Source: Channallabes apus
Taxonomy: Eukaryota > Chordata > Actinopteri > Siluriformes > Clariidae
Direction of reading: 5' to 3'
Length of the DNA stretch: 64,000 nt
NCBI GenBank assembly: GCA_030522415.1
Contig: CM060113.1
Span: 13,088,065 to 13,152,064 of the forward strand
Program-made: the position numbers and the translations under genes
Shown here: positions 51,501 through 61,270 of the stretch, piece after piece
Position numbering within the stretch: position 1 is the stretch's first letter
How the letters are laid out: each line of letters starts with the position of its first letter
Notes under the pieces: generated by a model
Told to the model about the DNA's origin: nothing
Database searches by the model: none
The model's input: only the letters and a program-made list of their open reading frames with translations

Positions 51501-53659
51501 CACAAGTGGCAGCCTTTGTAGCATAGCAGGGACATACCACTGCGTCTGGGCTCTTTCATTTTCTTCCTCTAGCAGCTCTCCGCGCAGTGAATTCAGCTTC
51601 TGGACATGGCATCTGCAGTCTGTACCTGTCCCCCTGCCATATTCCTGCAACCAAAAAAAAAAATAATAATACAGAGCGAGTGGTCCAACAATAAGCCTTG
51701 TGCAACTCAATGAAACAACCTCACCTTTATGAGTGACTGTTTTTCCCCACACATCTTGCAGGTCCATTTTTTGCTCTTTTTGACCTGAAGCACAATAAGA
51801 TTACAGTTTAGCTGAGACAATAGAAATTAGGCTTTCAGTCTTGGAGATGAGCAGTTTCTCTACATGATCATCTACCTAAGGGAGGTAAATCCTCAATATT
51901 ATAGGCTAAAGCAGATACGTGATATTTAATAACACTCACACACAGTCTTTTCCTACTAAATAGCTATAATTATGGCTCAGGTTTGCCACCAGACGGACTG
52001 TGGTCTCATGTAAAATATAAATACATTATGTTCATGTCTTCTTCATCAGAGTCACAGATTTAAGAGACTAAGACCAGAGATTTCCAAATGCTGGAATTTT
52101 TTTTTATTACAGCAAAATTATAGGCGTTAACATTTTTTAAAAAGATTATATAAACAGAATGGAGGCTGTCAGATTTACCTGCTGGACCAAGCTAAGTGAG
52201 AAAATTAAATACAGAAAAATTCTAGGTTTCACAAGAAGCTTAGAAAGACATACCAGCCAATTTACCTTTAACATAGCGTACCTAAGAACTTTTAAATGTA
52301 AAACGTGCAAAAAAAACAAAACAAAAAAAACACTGGACAAGTCTGTGGAGGCCGTGCTATGATCTGGAGTTGCTTCAGTAGGTCAGTCCGGACTCAGCAA
52401 CATTATGTGTCAATAAAATGAAGCCAGCTGATGACCTGAATATACTGAATGACCAGGTTATAACATCTGTGTATTCTTTCTTCATGCAATTTGCACTGTG
52501 AAATTCCCCCTGGAAGCATGAGGAACCATTTTCTCACATTAACTGCCCACTGTAGTTGAATGCCATAATCACAGCTAAAATATTTTAAAAAGTTAGTATG
52601 TGCAACTTTTTTGAGCAGGCAGGGCATGTGGAAACACACCATTTAATTATTTCTTTAGCACATTTGCCACATAAAATGGCAAACAGTTACTTAAGGAGTG
52701 ATATTGTTTGTAATCACAAAGGACAGCAAACAGAGACACCTGGTGGAGAACCTGGACAATTTTCATTACTGCACAGAGAGCACCAAAGACAGAATACTTA
52801 AACTTGCTCTTTAAAAAGTAGTCAGTGCTGCCAACTTATTGCCTTGTTTTCCCCACAAAGACCCATCAGGCACTAATCAATCTGTGGTCCTACAAGTGCT
52901 CACTCGTCACAGTTCTCTTTGCTTTGGGAACCGCCGACTCACCAAATCTCTTTCTCTGTAAACTAGGCAACTGATCAATGTGTTTTCCAACAACTAGTCA
53001 TTAATCACCACTGTTCATCACATCCTCATGTTACCTCAGATAATTAAAAGAACGTGACCATTTCCTTCATAACTACTCAGTCAATGCATCTTTTTAGCTC
53101 CAAGTCTATTGTTTTGTAAATCCTTAAAAGAAATACATTCTAATCTATTGTATTATTTTGCGATAAATCTCTTTTGAGTTGAAAGTGTATTTGCTAAGTC
53201 ATGATGAAAACGTTAGTATGCAGAAAATTACTGCTTCCAGAGACTTCGAGAGACTTCCTCCTGTGTGCTTTAGCTACTTTCGTATGCACTGTCTATAGAG
53301 GGCGCTGTGGTGCAGTTTTAACACTCGTGCAAACCGCCGCGATTTTACTAAAACAACGCGTTTGAGATTTAGCCACGTAAAACCTACGTGACACTTAAAA
53401 TATACACTTTTCTTTAACAGTAAGAGATTTAAGGACTGTGTCTGCTTCCCTTTAATTTTACTGTAGTTAATTGTAGTTACTGTTTTACTGATATTTATAG
53501 CAGAGACCAAATCAGAACTTAGCAAGCGAGCTAATTTGGGTTTATGTTTATTTTGCTAAAATAAAGACTACGTGTTTAGAGAATGACTTGAGCGTTTACC
53601 TGTTGGACTTGAAATGTCTGACAGGAAAAACATCTCACTACATGAAACTCTTGCACCAT
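48570..53659 (-). CDS. mrnip: mrnip, MRN complex-interacting protein, complete (7 coding exons)
   Basis: Nuclear protein that binds the MRE11-RAD50-NBS1 complex and supports ATM signalling and double-strand-break repair. Coding exons in transcript order: 53659-53600, 51784-51725, 51644-51538, 51433-51370, 50117-49978, 49775-49676, 49217-48570; 392 codons, with all phases and GT-AG junctions consistent. The N-terminus holds a zinc-ribbon-like pair of CxxC motifs (C10/C13 and C29/C32, around KKWTCKMCGEKQS), then GTDCRCHVQKLNSLRGELLE. A basic RRKRKK in exon 6 is a likely nuclear signal. The C-terminus ends LFRTDEDFDDAY, matching the conserved acidic end of human MRNIP. The 64-base exon 4 was placed because exons 3 and 5 do not join in phase without it. 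The middle is low-complexity and poorly conserved. A LINE lies 44 bases upstream of the ATG. Confidence 0.93.
51785..53599 (-). other. mrnip: mrnip intron 1, nothing recognised
   Basis: The largest mrnip intron is AT-rich. I see no convincing repeat family, exon or RNA gene in it. A poly(T)/(A) stretch near 52097 and an A-rich stretch near 52310-52330 are simple sequence. Intron 4 (50118-51369) is likewise without recognised content except an AT array at 50770-50785. Confidence 0.5.
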
Positions 53660-53689
53660 CCTGGTATTATCCGCTTATAATCACAATAC

Positions 53690-53702
53690 CACAAACAAAG
53701 CT
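53690..53702 (-). repeat. target-site duplication, 3' copy
   Basis: The plus strand reads CACAAACAAAGCT, identical to 58799-58811. It abuts the GAA-rich 3' end of the LINE and begins 31 bases upstream of the mrnip start codon. Confidence 0.85.
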
Positions 53703-53795
53703 TCTTCTTCTTCTTTTTGGTTTTTAACGGCGGCTGACACCAACTTTAATAGGTGCATTACCGCCACCTTCTGCTCCGGAGTGTGGAACAGTGAT

Positions 53796-56700
53796 TCACA
53801 TTCTATTTATCAGGCCCGTTTCTTTAATAAAATCAAAGAAGATTTTACTATTTTTTTGGCTCGCCCATTTTATAATAACCTTTAAATCCATCTCCTGATT
53901 TATATTCTTTCCTATTTCTTTCATCATTTTTTCTCTTTCTTGCTCATACTTCCTACAGACAAGAATAACATGAGTTATTGTTTCTTCAGCATTACAATGG
54001 TCACATAATCCATTTGGGTGTTTTCCTATTATTTTAAGTGTGCTATTTAAATTTGAGTGCCCTAATACTATTCTGTTGAATATTACCTCTTCTTTTCTTG
54101 ATTTACCTATACACTTTATGTTTTGATTTACCTTGTTTATTAAATTGTACAGGAATCTTCCCTTTATTTCATTATTCCATTTTACTTGCCATTCTTCCAT
54201 CACTTTACTCCATATTAAAACCTTCATTTCTGATTTGCTTAATGGCACTTGTATCTCTATTGTTTCTTTCTTTAAAGCTTGTTTTGCTAGTTTGTCCACT
54301 TCTTCATTTCCCCTTATTCCTACGTGTGCTGGGACCCACATGAAGTTGATTGTCGTGCCATTTTGAACAATTCTTGAATGTATATGTATGATATTAAAAA
54401 GGATGTCTTGATGACTAGATTTAAAGGATTTCAAGCTCATTAAAGCTGAAGCGGAGTCTGAGCAAATTAAAACCTTGTCTAGGTTTTTTCCCTCTACCCA
54501 CTGTAAAGCCAAAAGCATTCCTATCATTTCTACAGTGTAAACTGCCAAATGGTTTGACATTCTCTTTCCTCCACTGATCCACTTATTGTCAGTATCTTGG
54601 GCTAAAAAAGCAACCCCAGTTGTTTGATTTTCAGGATCTTTTGATCCATCTGTATATATTAGTCTATGTCGAGGGTATCTGGTTATGGTATGCTCTGAGA
54701 ATGCAGATATCAAGTCAACTTCCCTTTTTTTCCTTTTAACCTCCAACAGATGCAGATCTACTTGAGGTGTTACATATACCCATGGTTCACATTCCTGGAC
54801 AACAACTGTAGGACTCATTTTGATATTATTGACCAGCAGCTCTTCTGCATATGTGTTACTACACCATCCAAAACTTGTTCTACATCTTATATTTTGTTCC
54901 CAACATTTCTTTAAAACCATTTTCGTAGGGTGTTCATCTTTATGTCCCTGGAGGTTAGCCCAGTAATTTACCATTAATTGTTTTCTTCTGATATCTAGTG
55001 GCATTTCTCCTACCAGGACTTGTAAAGCTGATATGGGTGTAGTCTTAACTGCTCCACAACACTGTCTCAATGCTTGGGCTTGGATTTTATTAAGTTTTTC
55101 TAACAGGTTTTTTGAGGCAGAGCCATATACCACACATCCATAATCGAAAACAGACCGAATCATTGCTACATAAATAGTTTTTAATGAAGAAAGACTCGCC
55201 CCCCATTCCACTCCACTCACACATCTCATGATATTTAAAACCTTCTGACATCTCTCAACTATTTTATTAATATGTTCACGCCATATAAGTTTTACATCAA
55301 AGTAAATACCTAAGAACTTAAACACCTTTACCCTTTCCAATGATTTCCCATACATCGTCATTCTCAATTCTGGAACTTTCTTCTTCCTAGAAAAAATTAT
55401 TGTTTTAGTTTTTTCCACTGAAAATTTAAAACCCCAATCATATGCCCACTCTTCTACTTTCCTAATTGCCTCTTGTATTTTCCTATTAATAAATAGTAGA
55501 TTTCTTCCTTTTTTCCAAAGTGCCCCATCATCTGCAAACAGAGACCTACCAATATCTGGCTCTACTTGGTTTAACATGTCATTTATCATAATGGAAAATA
55601 ATAATGGACTAATTACACTCCCTTGTGGAGTTCCATTTTCTATCTGATATGTACTCGACACTTCACTCCCTATTCTTACCTGTATACTCCTGTTCTCCAG
55701 AAAATCTTTTATCCAGTTATATATTCTTCCACCTATATTCATCTTTCTTAATTTAATCAAAAGTCCCTCCCTCCACATCATATCATAAGCCTTCTCAATA
55801 TCTAAAAATACTGCTATTACCGATTCTTTATTTATCTGTGCCTTTCTAATATCATTTTCTAAACATACAATAGGATCCATTGTCCCTCTTCCTTTTCTAA
55901 AACCACTTTGATATTTCGTTATGAGTCCTCTTTTTTCCGCTATATATGACAACCTTTCTGTAACCATCCTTTCCATTATTTTACAGATATTTGACGTAAG
56001 AGCTATTGGTCTATAGTTAGAGGGATCTGAAGGATCTTTGCCTGGTTTTCTGATAGGTATTATTATTGCTTCTTTCCACGCTTTTGGTAGCTTTCCTTCC
56101 TCCCATACTTTATTATATAGTTCTAAAATTTTCCCCAGAGCCCTATCCTTCAAATGTTTCAGCATTATATATACTATCTGGTCCTTCCCTGGAGATGATA
56201 GTTTTTTATTTGCTTTACAAATCGCTCTTCTCAATTCATCTCTGTTGAACCGGAAGTTAATTGGCTGGTTTTCCATTCCCCCTCTCCGCACCATCACATC
56301 CATATTTTGTTTTTTTGTTATTTCTCTTCTCCTTTTACCTTCCTCACTTAAGTTCCCGGCTCCATGAATTTGTGCTAATGTTTTTCCTAACATTTCTGCC
56401 TTATCCTTGTCCATTACTGCCAATTTTCCTTCCGATTCTAATACTGGGTATTCCCACTCTTTCTTATTACCTTTCATTCTCTTGATCATATTCCACACCT
56501 CACCTACTGGAGTTGTTCTTCCAATTTCACTACAAAACTTCTTCCAACTTTTTCTTTTGGCTTGCTTTATAGTTCTTCTCACAAGTGCTTGAGCTTTCTT
56601 GTATAGAATTAAATTATTATAGTTATGTGTTCTTTTAAGAAGTTTAAAAGCCTTATTTCTATCTCTCACAACTTTACTACACTTATCTGACCACCAAGGT

Positions 56701-57563
56701 ACAGCTCTTCTTGTCATTTTCCCTTTACTTTTTGGGATTGATTCTAATGCTGCTTCTAGTATTGCTGCACACACTTTTTCATTAAAGCTGTCAATATCTT
56801 CCTTTGGATCAATTTCTCCCACTTTTTCCTCGCACTTTTCCTCAAATTTATCCCAATTTGCTTTTTCAAATATCCATTTTCCTCCTCTTTGATTTTCTGA
56901 CCTATCTGTTTCCACATCCAATGTTATAATTATTGGGTAGTGATCGCTTCCAATAGTAGATTCCCCCCACACTTCCCAGTTACACTTACTAGCCAAGTTA
57001 TTTGAGACTAGTGTCAAATCCAGAACAGACTCTATTCCTGTATGTACGTCTATCCTTGTTCCCTTCCCGTCGTTTAAACACACCAGTTCTCTCTCCTCTA
57101 TTAATTCCTCAACTACTTGTCCATTGGCATTTATGTATCTTCCTCCCCATAGTGTATTATGAGCGTTTAAGTCACCACACCATATCACTCTATGTTTTTC
57201 TTGCCCATGTGCTTCCTTTAATTTCTCTAATATCAACTTTTTACATGGGTTGTAATAATTTATAATAACTACCTCCTGACCTCTACCCCATATCCCCACA
57301 GCAATATATTCTTGATCCCTTCCTATTCCAATTACTCTATATGGACTTCCTTGTTTAATGAATGTTGCACACCCACCACCATTCCCTTGTTCCCTGTCAT
57401 GCCTTATCATACTGTATCCTAATAAAACAAAATCTAAGCCACTTTTCAACCAAGTTTCTTGAATACATATTACATCCGGTTTTATAATTAACTCTTCGAT
57501 AAAATGTTTGAACTCCTGACCATTTGCTATCAGAGATCTTGCATTCCACTGAATTATTATCAT
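53796..57563 (-). CDS. LINE ORF2: endonuclease, reverse transcriptase, RNase H
   Basis: 1255 codons, uninterrupted. An APE-type endonuclease is at about 1-215: N7 in QWNARSL, CIQETWL (E36), GDLNAHN (130-136) and SDHYPI (206-211). Reverse transcriptase is at about 490-780: NYRPIALTSNICKI, FLDIEKAYD (586-594), GTPQGSVISPLLF (644-656) and the catalytic FADD (676-679). RNase H is at about 965-1100: IYTDGSK (D972), E1012, D1036 in CSDSASA, and D1090 in EEVDKLAKQA. A C-terminal CDHC...H...C knuckle is at about 1187-1203. All key residues are present, so the enzyme looks functional. ORF2 begins 50 bases after the ORF1 stop, probably translated by reinitiation or an equivalent mechanism. Confidence 0.93.
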   Translation of the reverse strand: MIIIQWNARSLIANGQEFKHFIEELIIKPDVICIQETWLKSGLDFVLLGYSMIRHDREQGNGGGCATFIKQGSPYRVIGIGRDQEYIAVGIWGRGQEVVIINYYNPCKKLILEKLKEAHGQEKHRVIWCGDLNAHNTLWGGRYINANGQVVEELIEERELVCLNDGKGTRIDVHTGIESVLDLTLVSNNLASKCNWEVWGESTIGSDHYPIIITLDVETDRSENQRGGKWIFEKANWDKFEEKCEEKVGEIDPKEDIDSFNEKVCAAILEAALESIPKSKGKMTRRAVPWWSDKCSKVVRDRNKAFKLLKRTHNYNNLILYKKAQALVRRTIKQAKRKSWKKFCSEIGRTTPVGEVWNMIKRMKGNKKEWEYPVLESEGKLAVMDKDKAEMLGKTLAQIHGAGNLSEEGKRRREITKKQNMDVMVRRGGMENQPINFRFNRDELRRAICKANKKLSSPGKDQIVYIMLKHLKDRALGKILELYNKVWEEGKLPKAWKEAIIIPIRKPGKDPSDPSNYRPIALTSNICKIMERMVTERLSYIAEKRGLITKYQSGFRKGRGTMDPIVCLENDIRKAQINKESVIAVFLDIEKAYDMMWREGLLIKLRKMNIGGRIYNWIKDFLENRSIQVRIGSEVSSTYQIENGTPQGSVISPLLFSIMINDMLNQVEPDIGRSLFADDGALWKKGRNLLFINRKIQEAIRKVEEWAYDWGFKFSVEKTKTIIFSRKKKVPELRMTMYGKSLERVKVFKFLGIYFDVKLIWREHINKIVERCQKVLNIMRCVSGVEWGASLSSLKTIYVAMIRSVFDYGCVVYGSASKNLLEKLNKIQAQALRQCCGAVKTTPISALQVLVGEMPLDIRRKQLMVNYWANLQGHKDEHPTKMVLKKCWEQNIRCRTSFGWCSNTYAEELLVNNIKMSPTVVVQECEPWVYVTPQVDLHLLEVKRKKREVDLISAFSEHTITRYPRHRLIYTDGSKDPENQTTGVAFLAQDTDNKWISGGKRMSNHLAVYTVEMIGMLLALQWVEGKNLDKVLICSDSASALMSLKSFKSSHQDILFNIIHIHSRIVQNGTTINFMWVPAHVGIRGNEEVDKLAKQALKKETIEIQVPLSKSEMKVLIWSKVMEEWQVKWNNEIKGRFLYNLINKVNQNIKCIGKSRKEEVIFNRIVLGHSNLNSTLKIIGKHPNGLCDHCNAEETITHVILVCRKYEQEREKMMKEIGKNINQEMDLKVIIKWASQKNSKIFFDFIKETGLINRM

Positions 57564-57613
57564 CTATATATTATCCACATGTCTCTTGGCTTGATCTTAT
57601 CTGCAATTCATCT

Positions 57614-58792
57614 CTAACTTCCCAGATGACGTATTGCTGCTATTACAACTAACTGCGTCTTTTGTGTTTTTGATTCAATCCCAGCTGTACTATTTATTAC
57701 TCCAGCAATAAATGTCACTAATTTTTTCTTTTCAACCATCAAATGTTCTTTTGGAGCTTCATTGTTTCCTTCAGCTAAAACCCCCGACTGATCTCTCTGA
57801 TCTTTAGTTTGCCCTTTAACCTGTTTAACCTCTGCATATGTTAGCTTCTTCTCCACCCTCCTTTTCTGAATCTGCATTTCCATTTTCTGTACTTCACATC
57901 CTCTGAATGCTGCACTATGTGCCCCTCCACAATTGCAACACTTTGGTTGTACTCCATCCTCACACTTTCCATATTCATGCTTTTCTCCACAACGAGCACA
58001 TCTACACTGTTCCCTACATCTTGTAGCTACGTGCCCAAATCTTTGACAATTAAAACATCTTACTGGCCTTGGTATATATTCTCTTACATTGTAACTCATT
58101 GCCCCAATCATTACTCTTTTTGGGATTTCTTCCCCTTGAAATTCTATTACTACTGTTTCTGTGTCTTTTCTGGTTCCATCTGTAACTGATTTTAGCCTTA
58201 GTGCATTTATTATCTTCCCTCCTTTTAAGTTACCTTTGAACTCTTCCATACTTATATTAAGAGGAACACCAAAAATGATCCCTTTTCGCCCACCACTTTT
58301 AGTATTTGCTCCAACTCTGTTTGTGCTGACAACTTTAATTCCTCCTATATCCTTCAGTTTGAGTGCTTTATTTGCTTGCTCCTCCTTATTACATCCAACA
58401 AGCAAATTTCCATCAGGGAGGACTTTAGCAAAAACAATATTTCCAATATCTCGATTTATGATCTTAGTTAGTTTAATTGGATTAATTTTGCTTACCCCAA
58501 ACTGATCACCAAACCTTACGATGCATTTTATACTATCTCTACTCTTTTCATCAGATTCCTCTACATCGCTCCTTTTCTTCCGTTTTTCTCCCCGATTTTT
58601 CCCCCTTCTTACTTCATTCCAGCAATTTCCTGATGACCTTTCACTCTCCACTTCACTTGCTACATCCATACTCCCTTCACTATCTCCCCACTCACGCCTC
58701 TCTGTTCCATTCACGGAGCAGTTGTGTCTTGCCGCAGTTGTTTTCCGGTTTCTCGCTGTGGCTTCCGCCATTTCGCGTTCCTCCTCAGCCAT
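57614..58792 (-). CDS. LINE ORF1: zinc-knuckle nucleic-acid-binding protein
   Basis: 392 codons from the ATG at 58792 (MAEEEREMAEATARNRK). The frame is also open upstream to an ATG at 58846, but those 18 codons lie across the target duplication and in host flank, so 58792 is the likely native start. The N-terminal region is charged, with a basic patch RGEKRKKRSD. The central part resembles the RRM-like region of LINE ORF1/gag-like proteins. Three consecutive knuckles follow: CFNCQRFGHVATRC (246-259), CARCGEKHEYGKC (265-277) and CCNCGGAHSAAFRGC (285-299). The protein should coat the element's RNA. Confidence 0.85.
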   Translation of the reverse strand: MAEEEREMAEATARNRKTTAARHNCSVNGTERREWGDSEGSMDVASEVESERSSGNCWNEVRRGKNRGEKRKKRSDVEESDEKSRDSIKCIVRFGDQFGVSKINPIKLTKIINRDIGNIVFAKVLPDGNLLVGCNKEEQANKALKLKDIGGIKVVSTNRVGANTKSGGRKGIIFGVPLNISMEEFKGNLKGGKIINALRLKSVTDGTRKDTETVVIEFQGEEIPKRVMIGAMSYNVREYIPRPVRCFNCQRFGHVATRCREQCRCARCGEKHEYGKCEDGVQPKCCNCGGAHSAAFRGCEVQKMEMQIQKRRVEKKLTYAEVKQVKGQTKDQRDQSGVLAEGNNEAPKEHLMVEKKKLVTFIAGVINSTAGIESKTQKTQLVVIAAIRHLGS

Positions 58793-58798
58793 TCTCCT

Positions 58799-58811
58799 CA
58801 CAAACAAAGCT
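58799..58811 (-). repeat. target-site duplication, 5' copy
   Basis: CACAAACAAAGCT on the plus strand, identical to 53690-53702. It sits 6 bases upstream of the ORF1 ATG. Confidence 0.85.
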
Positions 58812-58846
58812 CTTGTATTCTTTAGTATGATAAACTCTTCCAACAT

Positions 58847-58993
58847 TTGGAAAGCGCGCGGACCGGAACACGACAGTACGTCATTACGTCATAGACACGA
58901 CGCACGGACGCTGAGTTAGGAGTTTGGCCAATCCGTACTACCTATCACTTAAAAAAATGACTTATTGCTGCTTAACGGTTTTGCGCATGCGCA
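58847..58993 (-). promoter_or_regulatory. mrnip: probable original mrnip promoter, displaced by the LINE
   Basis: On the host side of the target duplication lies a CpG-bearing cluster typical of housekeeping promoters: TGCGCATGCGCA (58982-58993, a full NRF1 consensus), CCAAT (58928-58932), two adjacent CRE/ATF sites (TACGTCA 58877-58883, TTACGTCAT 58884-58892) and ACCGGAA (58862-58868, ETS). On the minus strand it would drive transcription into the LINE and, beyond it, the mrnip coding exons. Between the LINE and the mrnip ATG only about 31 bases of unique sequence remain, with no promoter motif. That this is the mrnip promoter is inferred. Confidence 0.6.
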
Positions 58994-59059
58994 GAATGAC
59001 AAACCTTGGAATTGTTTAATTCATTTAGTTGAGTGTGTACTTTATTATTTTATGAGGAC

Positions 59060-59290
59060 AATTCACTCATTGTCTGTACCGCTTTATCCTGTGTACACAG
59101 TCACGGGGAACTGAACATACCATGAACAGGCACATATGACGCACACTACAGGCAATACGGGATGCCATGGACTCTGCGAGGAAACCGGAGTACCCGGAGG
59201 AAACCCACTAAGCATGGGGAGAACATGCGAACCCTGGACCTTGTATATGTGAGGCCACTGTGCTAACCACTACACCACAGTGCTATCAAT
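59060..59290 (-). mobile_element. SINE copy of the 7672 family, shortened
   Basis: ATTCACTCATTGTCTGTACC, then AACCGGAGTACCCGGAGGAA and GGAGAACATGCGAACC, ending in the tRNA-like head GTGCTAACCACTACACCACA (antisense). Internally deleted. Confidence 0.7.
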
Positions 59291-59604
59291 TCATGCTACG
59301 GTAGCATATTTTGACAAGGCAGCATAAATGGTCACCATCAAATTGTACACAGGCATTCCTCAATAAATTCCTCTTCCGAATTCACTCATTCAACAGTTTA
59401 TATCAGTTGGGCTTAAAAGAAAGTTTATGATAAGGATTATGTTAAAAAAAAATGTGTGTATATGATTTATGATATTTACTTGAAGTGTATTTTGTAACAT
59501 GTTTATTTAGTAACATACAGATTTGTTATTGTTATATTACAGTGCAAATGTATTATACAGTATTTTGAATGCAGACATTGAAATATTAATAATAGGTACA
59601 AATG

Positions 59605-59900
59605 AGAGGCAGCACTGTGGTGTAGTGGTTAGCATTGTTGCCTCATACCACCTGGGTCCTGGTTTGATTCCTACCTCAGGTCTGTGTGCATGGTGTTTGC
59701 GTGTGCCCACCTCCCCTTGCTTGGTGGGTTTCCTACCACAGTCCATGCAGACTAGTGTACCAAACTGCATGTAGTTTGTGAATGAGCATGTGAGTGATTG
59801 TGCCCTGTAATATATTGACCCACTGTTCCGGGTGTACCAGTGCCCTGAGATAGGCTCCAGGACATCAGTGACCCTGTACAAGATAAGCAGCATAGAGAGT
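59605..59900 (+). mobile_element. SINE copy of the 7672 family, plus orientation
   Basis: The head GCACTGTGGTGTAGTGGTTA and GGTTTGATTCC (box B) is followed by the full body to GATAAGCAGCATAGAG. It is full-length but more diverged than the copies at 7672 and 29587. Confidence 0.75.
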
Positions 59901-60129
59901 TAGAGAGTTTCTGCATTTATTCACAACAGCTGCAATGTCGCTGGGGTATATACCACATTTGATTTAATTAAAAGATTAAAATTTAATTAAACATTTGTTT
60001 ACATTTCATACTTGAACTCTACACTGTCTAATGTAATTCTAATGGAAACAGTAAAAAAATTTAAATGAAGTACACTGAGGAAAATAACTAACAATACATT
60101 TGCAACCAACGTTTGAAATATGCGCACAC

Positions 60130-60265
60130 TCACATACTCATTATCTATACCGCTTTATCCTGTATTCAGGGTCGAGAGGTGGCCTGGAGCCTATCCCAAG
60201 AGGCTTAGTGCATGAGGCAGGGTACACACTGGACAGGGTGCCAATCCATCGCAGGGCACAAATAT
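60130..60265 (-). mobile_element. SINE 3' fragment
   Basis: ATACTCATTATCTATACCGC to GGGTGCCAATCCATCGCAGG is the antisense tail half of the 7672-family SINE. The head half is missing. Confidence 0.75.
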
Positions 60266-60344
60266 GCACATATACTTTACATAAATACATTAAGACTACG
60301 TTATTTTATAATGTCTTTAATGAGTGAAAGAGAAATATTGGACC

Positions 60345-60710
60345 ATACCTATACACTCATCAGCCACAACACTCAAGGCTTATTTTTGCCTATGAGGACC
60401 AACATCAAGCCTATACGTTTCAATTCCACATAAAAGGCAATGCAGCACAAATTGCTGGGGAAAAAAACAACAACAGACTGATAGAAAGGCATCAGAACAT
60501 CTAGTGCATTACAGCTTGCTATGTATGGGGCTTAGCAGGTTCAAGATTGTTGATCCCCAAACCTCAATCAGACATAGCATCAATGGAAAGTGCAGAACAA
60601 ATAAGTCTGTTCTATGTAGGCCCCACCCCTGCAACCGACAGCACCCCAGGTGCTGATTCGCTGTTAATGTCCAGACAGCACAGCACACCCCCAGAGGGGT
60701 GAACCAACCA
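60345..60710 (+). mobile_element. Tc1-like relic
   Basis: ACACTCATCAGCCACAACAC resembles the decayed Tc1 terminal repeat at 1675. GATAGAAAGGCATCAGAACA and GCTATGTATGGGGCTTAG correspond to sense transposase DNA after the helix-turn-helix region of the same family. Heavily decayed. Confidence 0.45.
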
Positions 60711-60712
60711 TG

Positions 60713-60906
60713 GGCCAGTGGTAGCTCAGTGGTTAAGGCATTGGACTACGGTTCGGAAGATCCCAGGTTCAAACCCCACAACCACCAAGTTGCCACTGTT
60801 GGGCCTTGAGCAAGGCCCTTAACCCTCAACTGCTCAGATGTGTAATGAGGAAAAAAAAAATGTAAGTCGCTCTGGATAAAAGCGTCTGCCAAATGCCTAA
60901 ATGTAA
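60713..60906 (+). mobile_element. tRNA-derived SINE, second family
   Basis: The head GGTAGCTCAGTGGTTAAGGC (box A) and GGTTCAAACCCC (box B) is followed by TTGGGCCTTGAGCAAGGCCC. The tail GTAAGTCGCTCTGGATAAAA, GCGTCTGCCAAATGCCTAA is widespread in teleosts. Well preserved. The head is not a functional tRNA gene. Confidence 0.8.
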
Positions 60907-61264
60907 AACCATGACCCAAGGGCACAGATCTTTCCCAGGGGCACGACCTGCGCTACTGTTTTGCTTTTCAAAGTAAGGGCTGTTCTGAGAATTTCCTAAT
61001 GAGCAAGAATAATTAAAATAAATGTTTTGCATGAAATAATAAAACAAGTACATGTTTGGAAAGACCTTTACACAGAAATACATAGACAAATATGCTACAA
61101 GTTTTATTGGCTATGTATTAACTTGTATTGTAGAGTTACATATTTCAGTTATAAATCACATCTCATTGGTAAAGCAAGAAATTAAAAGACATGCAGGACA
61201 TCAAGACGGTTGTTAATTTATATAAAAGCACAGGACAAGAAGCCACTGGAACAAATAATTCCCT

Positions 61265-61270
61265 TTTATT
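61265..61270 (-). terminator. candidate polyadenylation signal of the tcirg1-like gene
   Basis: Minus-strand AATAAA lies 431 bases beyond the stop codon at 61701-61703. The intervening 61271-61700 would be the 3' UTR. 60910-61260 holds nothing else recognised. Confidence 0.4.

Larger units (their letters stand above)
53703..58798 (-). mobile_element. I-group non-LTR retrotransposon (LINE), apparently intact
   Basis: A 5.1-kb element with two long open frames in the arrangement ORF1 (nucleic-acid-binding, three zinc knuckles), then ORF2 (endonuclease, reverse transcriptase, RNase H, zinc knuckle). It ends in a 3' tail of GAA units (AAAAAGAAGAAGAAGAAG on the minus strand). An RNase H after the RT plus a knuckle-bearing ORF1 points to the I superfamily, perhaps the Nimb-type elements known in fish. 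A 13-bp target duplication brackets it exactly, with only 6 bases (AGGAGA) before the ORF1 ATG. Open frames and a perfect duplication indicate a recent insertion. It has the same orientation as mrnip. Confidence 0.9.

Noticed and set aside
58793..58846. ATG at 58846 as the native start of LINE ORF1
   Set aside because: The 13-bp target duplication at 58799-58811 puts these codons in host flank. The ATG at 58792, 6 bases inside the element, is the better native start.
54098..58919. Several plus-strand frames of 60-130 codons opposite the LINE
   Set aside because: They are shadows of ORF1 and ORF2, rich in Leu/Phe/Ser from the antisense of Lys/Glu-rich coding.
60713..60790. Possible tRNA gene
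   Set aside because: Box A and B are present, but the segment continues into a SINE body and tail, and no cloverleaf with an anticodon stem is convincing. The same applies to the heads at 7980-8047 and 29900-29966.
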